Of a DNA stretch of 14,114 bases, positions 12,466-14,114 are shown piece after piece. The number at the start of each line of letters is the position of its first letter. Position 1 is the stretch's first letter. Below the pieces are notes generated by a model. It did not search any database. It worked only from the letters and a program-made list of their open reading frames with translations, and had not been told where the DNA came from. This DNA comes from CALAED01 sp937891035 (GTDB lineage Bacteria; Actinomycetota; Actinomycetes; Streptosporangiales; Streptosporangiaceae), in NCBI GenBank assembly GCA_035642125.1, contig DASQSZ010000327.1:1-14114 (forward strand), in the 5' to 3' direction. The translations under genes were made by a program, and so were the position numbers.

Positions 12466-12828
12466 GTGTCCATGCCGGCGGAACCGAGCGTCATCGTTGA
12501 CGAACGTCCCTGGGGAAAGTTCGAAAGGTACTGCCTCAACGAACCGGTCACCGTAAAGATCATCACCGTCGAACCGGGACATCAGCTCAGTCTGCAGCGG
12601 CATGAGCATCGCGACGAGCTGTGGGTGGCGCTCGACGATGACCTGATCGTGGAGGTCGACGGCCAAACGCGCCGCGCGAGAGCCGGCGACCGGTTCTTCG
12701 TGCGGCGCGGGCAAAGCCATCGAGTCGCGAGTCCGAAGGACCGCACGGTGCGCTTCCTCGAGGTCGCCTTCGGCGACTTCGCGGAAACGGATATCGAACG
12801 TCTCGCCGACGATTATGGGCGGGCCTGA
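12466..12828 (+). CDS. Single-domain cupin related to type II mannose-6-phosphate isomerase
   Basis: The 120-residue product is one cupin domain matching the C-terminal part of bifunctional mannose-1-phosphate guanylyltransferase/mannose-6-phosphate isomerase proteins. VDERPWGKFERYC (11-23) is the family entry motif. VEPGHQLSLQRHEHRDELWVAL (35-56) supplies the first cupin metal ligands (Q44, H46 or H48, E51), and GDRFFVRRGQSHRV supplies the later histidine. The nucleotidyltransferase domain is absent, so it cannot make GDP-mannose by itself. It may isomerise fructose-6-phosphate and mannose-6-phosphate, as stand-alone members are predicted to do. GTG 12466 is favoured by the ribosome binding site; ATG 12472 is two codons on. 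It follows the transporter by 38 bp and converges with lpqB 37 bp downstream. Its stop lies in a 19-bp tandem duplication. Not certain: it could be a sugar-binding cupin without isomerase activity. Confidence 0.9.
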   Translation: MSMPAEPSVIVDERPWGKFERYCLNEPVTVKIITVEPGHQLSLQRHEHRDELWVALDDDLIVEVDGQTRRARAGDRFFVRRGQSHRVASPKDRTVRFLEVAFGDFAETDIERLADDYGRA

Positions 12829-12845
12829 CGATTATGGGCGGGCCT
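12808..12845. repeat. Perfect 19-bp tandem duplication across the cupin stop codon
   Basis: GACGATTATGGGCGGGCCT occurs at 12808-12826 and again at 12827-12845 with no gap. The final T of copy one joins GA of copy two to make the TGA stop. The final T of copy two joins AA to make TAA. Without the duplication the reading frame would end at TAA with the same last residues (DDYGRA), so the protein is unchanged. Confidence 0.95.
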
Positions 12846-12865
12846 AAGGCGAGCGCCGTCGGCGG

Positions 12866-14114
12866 TCAGCCGGGATAGCTGGGGTCGTGGCCGCTGGCGA
12901 AGCAGTTCCATTCGCTGATGGGGTCGTTTTCGTCGCGCTGGCTGCAGATCCTGGCGACGCTCTTGCCCCGGTCTTCTGTCCGCATCCCGACGAGCAGCGG
13001 CGAGTGCGGCAGCGCGGTGATTGAGATCATGTCGCCGCCGCCGGTCCCGACGGGCCGGATCTGGCCGCCGCTCACCGGGACCTGGTACGGCACCATCTGC
13101 GGCTGCCGCTGCGTGCTGCCGAGGACCGCGAGTTCGTCGGCGTTGCGCCAGGCCAGGTCCTTCGCATTCAGGAGCTCGGAACTGATGGGCAGGAAGTTCG
13201 ACACGCCGGCGACGCCGCCGGGACCGCGCACGATACGGCCCATCTGGATCTGCTCGTGCCCGCCCGTCTCGACGATCGCGGCCACCCGTACGCCGTCCCT
13301 GGCGATCCGCAGCGCCTTGACGCTTCGCCCCCGCAGCTCCCACTTGTGGATCTCGGTCGGCGCCTTGCCCTGCTCCCTGACCCACAGCCGGGAGCCGCCG
13401 CGACGGTTCTCCACCATCCACAGCGTGCCCAGGCGGTCCCACGAGGGCGAGATGAAGCGCCCTCCGGGGGCGGGTGCCCGCAGCACCCGGCCCGGCGGGG
13501 AACCGCCGATGTCACCGGCCAGCACGGTGTCGCGGGCTTCGGTCAGCCCGGCGACGTACTCCTGGTCGAGCGAGACCGCGGGCTCGAAGAGGCGGAACGC
13601 GCCCGGCTGACCGACCGGGTCGACGCGGTCGCCGTTCAGAGTTTGGAGCTGTCCATCGGCGGCGCTCAGGTAGATGGCCGGCCGGCGGGTCAGGTCGGCG
13701 TCGTTGATGCGCCAGTCGTGCGGCATCTGGGTCGCGCCCACGCCTGGTGGGTTCACCGGTTCGCCGTCGATCTCCAGCCGCATGCGGGTCACCTCGGGCA
13801 GCTGCCGCAGCGTCCACATCAACTGCGCCGACATCCCCGACAGGCTGCCGCCCGCGGCCTGCTTGCTCAGGTTGACCGTCGCGACTCCTTCGGTGACGTC
13901 GACCCTGTCGTCCAGCAGCTGGGTGCCCGGCGGGAACTCCGTGCGGACGGCCTCGCGCAGCCAAGAGGTGGGGCCGGACAGCACCGCGCGCACCAGCTGG
14001 CTGGGCAGCTCGCGGCGGTTGATCAGCGGCAGGAAGATCGGGTTGGGCACGAGCACGGTGCCGTCGGGCACGAAGAAGTAGAGGTTCAAGGTACGGAACG
14101 CCCGGTCGACATCG
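12866..14114 (-). CDS. lpqB: Lipoprotein LpqB, GerMN and beta-propeller domains (N-terminus beyond window)
   Basis: LpqB is a lipid-anchored extracytoplasmic protein, encoded next to mtrA-mtrB, that modulates the MtrB sensor kinase and so cell-wall and division control. The window holds about 416 residues of a protein usually near 590; the signal peptide and lipobox are outside. The frame is open to the right edge (DVDRAFRTLNLYFF), so the TTG at 14089 is internal. The GerMN part includes GVATVNLSKQAAGG and RQLPEVTRMRLEIDGEPV. The beta-propeller follows, with blade-like segments PAIYLSAADGQLQTL, PSWDRLGTLWMVENRRGG, VKALRIARDGVRVAAIVE, KDLAWRNADELAVLG and ISITALPHSPLLVG. Two cysteines near the C-terminus (RICSQRDE, EWNCFASG) may pair. 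It converges with the cupin gene. In relatives mtrB and mtrA lie just upstream, which here is to the right of the window. Confidence 0.93.
   Translation of the reverse strand, partial: DVDRAFRTLNLYFFVPDGTVLVPNPIFLPLINRRELPSQLVRAVLSGPTSWLREAVRTEFPPGTQLLDDRVDVTEGVATVNLSKQAAGGSLSGMSAQLMWTLRQLPEVTRMRLEIDGEPVNPPGVGATQMPHDWRINDADLTRRPAIYLSAADGQLQTLNGDRVDPVGQPGAFRLFEPAVSLDQEYVAGLTEARDTVLAGDIGGSPPGRVLRAPAPGGRFISPSWDRLGTLWMVENRRGGSRLWVREQGKAPTEIHKWELRGRSVKALRIARDGVRVAAIVETGGHEQIQMGRIVRGPGGVAGVSNFLPISSELLNAKDLAWRNADELAVLGSTQRQPQMVPYQVPVSGGQIRPVGTGGGDMISITALPHSPLLVGMRTEDRGKSVARICSQRDENDPISEWNCFASGHDPSYPG

Noticed and set aside
14087..14089. TTG as the start of LpqB
   Set aside because: The frame is open through the window edge and the upstream residues fit the protein, so this is an internal Leu codon.

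Overview
The window is very GC-rich, uses GTG/TTG starts freely and carries a conserved actinobacterial gene set. It includes WhiB, the F420 enzyme CofD/FbiA, a DUF3499 protein, a DUF5719 protein and LpqB. The gene order resembles, as I recall it, the whiB–fbiA–manB–lpqB neighbourhood of Streptomyces and Mycobacterium. I infer a chromosomal core region of a filamentous actinomycete, perhaps of the Streptosporangiales type. No mobile element, CRISPR array or RNA gene was seen.

Layout. The left edge holds the 5' part of cofD on the minus strand. Divergent from it is a four-helix membrane protein with a Gln/Tyr/Gly/Pro-rich tail, followed by whiB with its own promoter-like region and a GC-rich hairpin after its stop. 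Next come a very large fused GT2 glycosyltransferase/polytopic membrane protein and a DUF5719 single-pass exported protein, 30 bp apart. A zincin-fold protein lacking HExxH converges on DUF5719 from the minus strand. It is divergent from DUF3499, which starts a plus-strand series: DUF3499, phosphomannomutase (manB), a Trm112-family zinc-ribbon protein and a SIS-domain sugar-phosphate isomerase. After a 286-bp gap come a ZnT9-like cation diffusion facilitator and a single-domain cupin related to the C-terminal domain of type II mannose-6-phosphate isomerase. The right edge holds lpqB on the minus strand, open at its 5' end.

How it fits together. ManB, the SIS isomerase and the cupin all act, or are predicted to act, at the hexose-phosphate/mannose node that supplies GDP-mannose and related precursors. 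The fused glycosyltransferase and DUF5719 look like an envelope glycan assembly module. LpqB, the partner lipoprotein of the MtrAB two-component system, and WhiB link the region to envelope homeostasis and sporulation septation. The least described part is the GT2-polytopic/DUF5719 pair with its uncharacterised neighbours (DUF3499, the HExxH-less zincin, the Q/Y-rich membrane protein). No gap between genes reaches 300 bp. The longest are 11200-11485, 7882-8073 and 1626-1810, and each holds inverted repeats described below.
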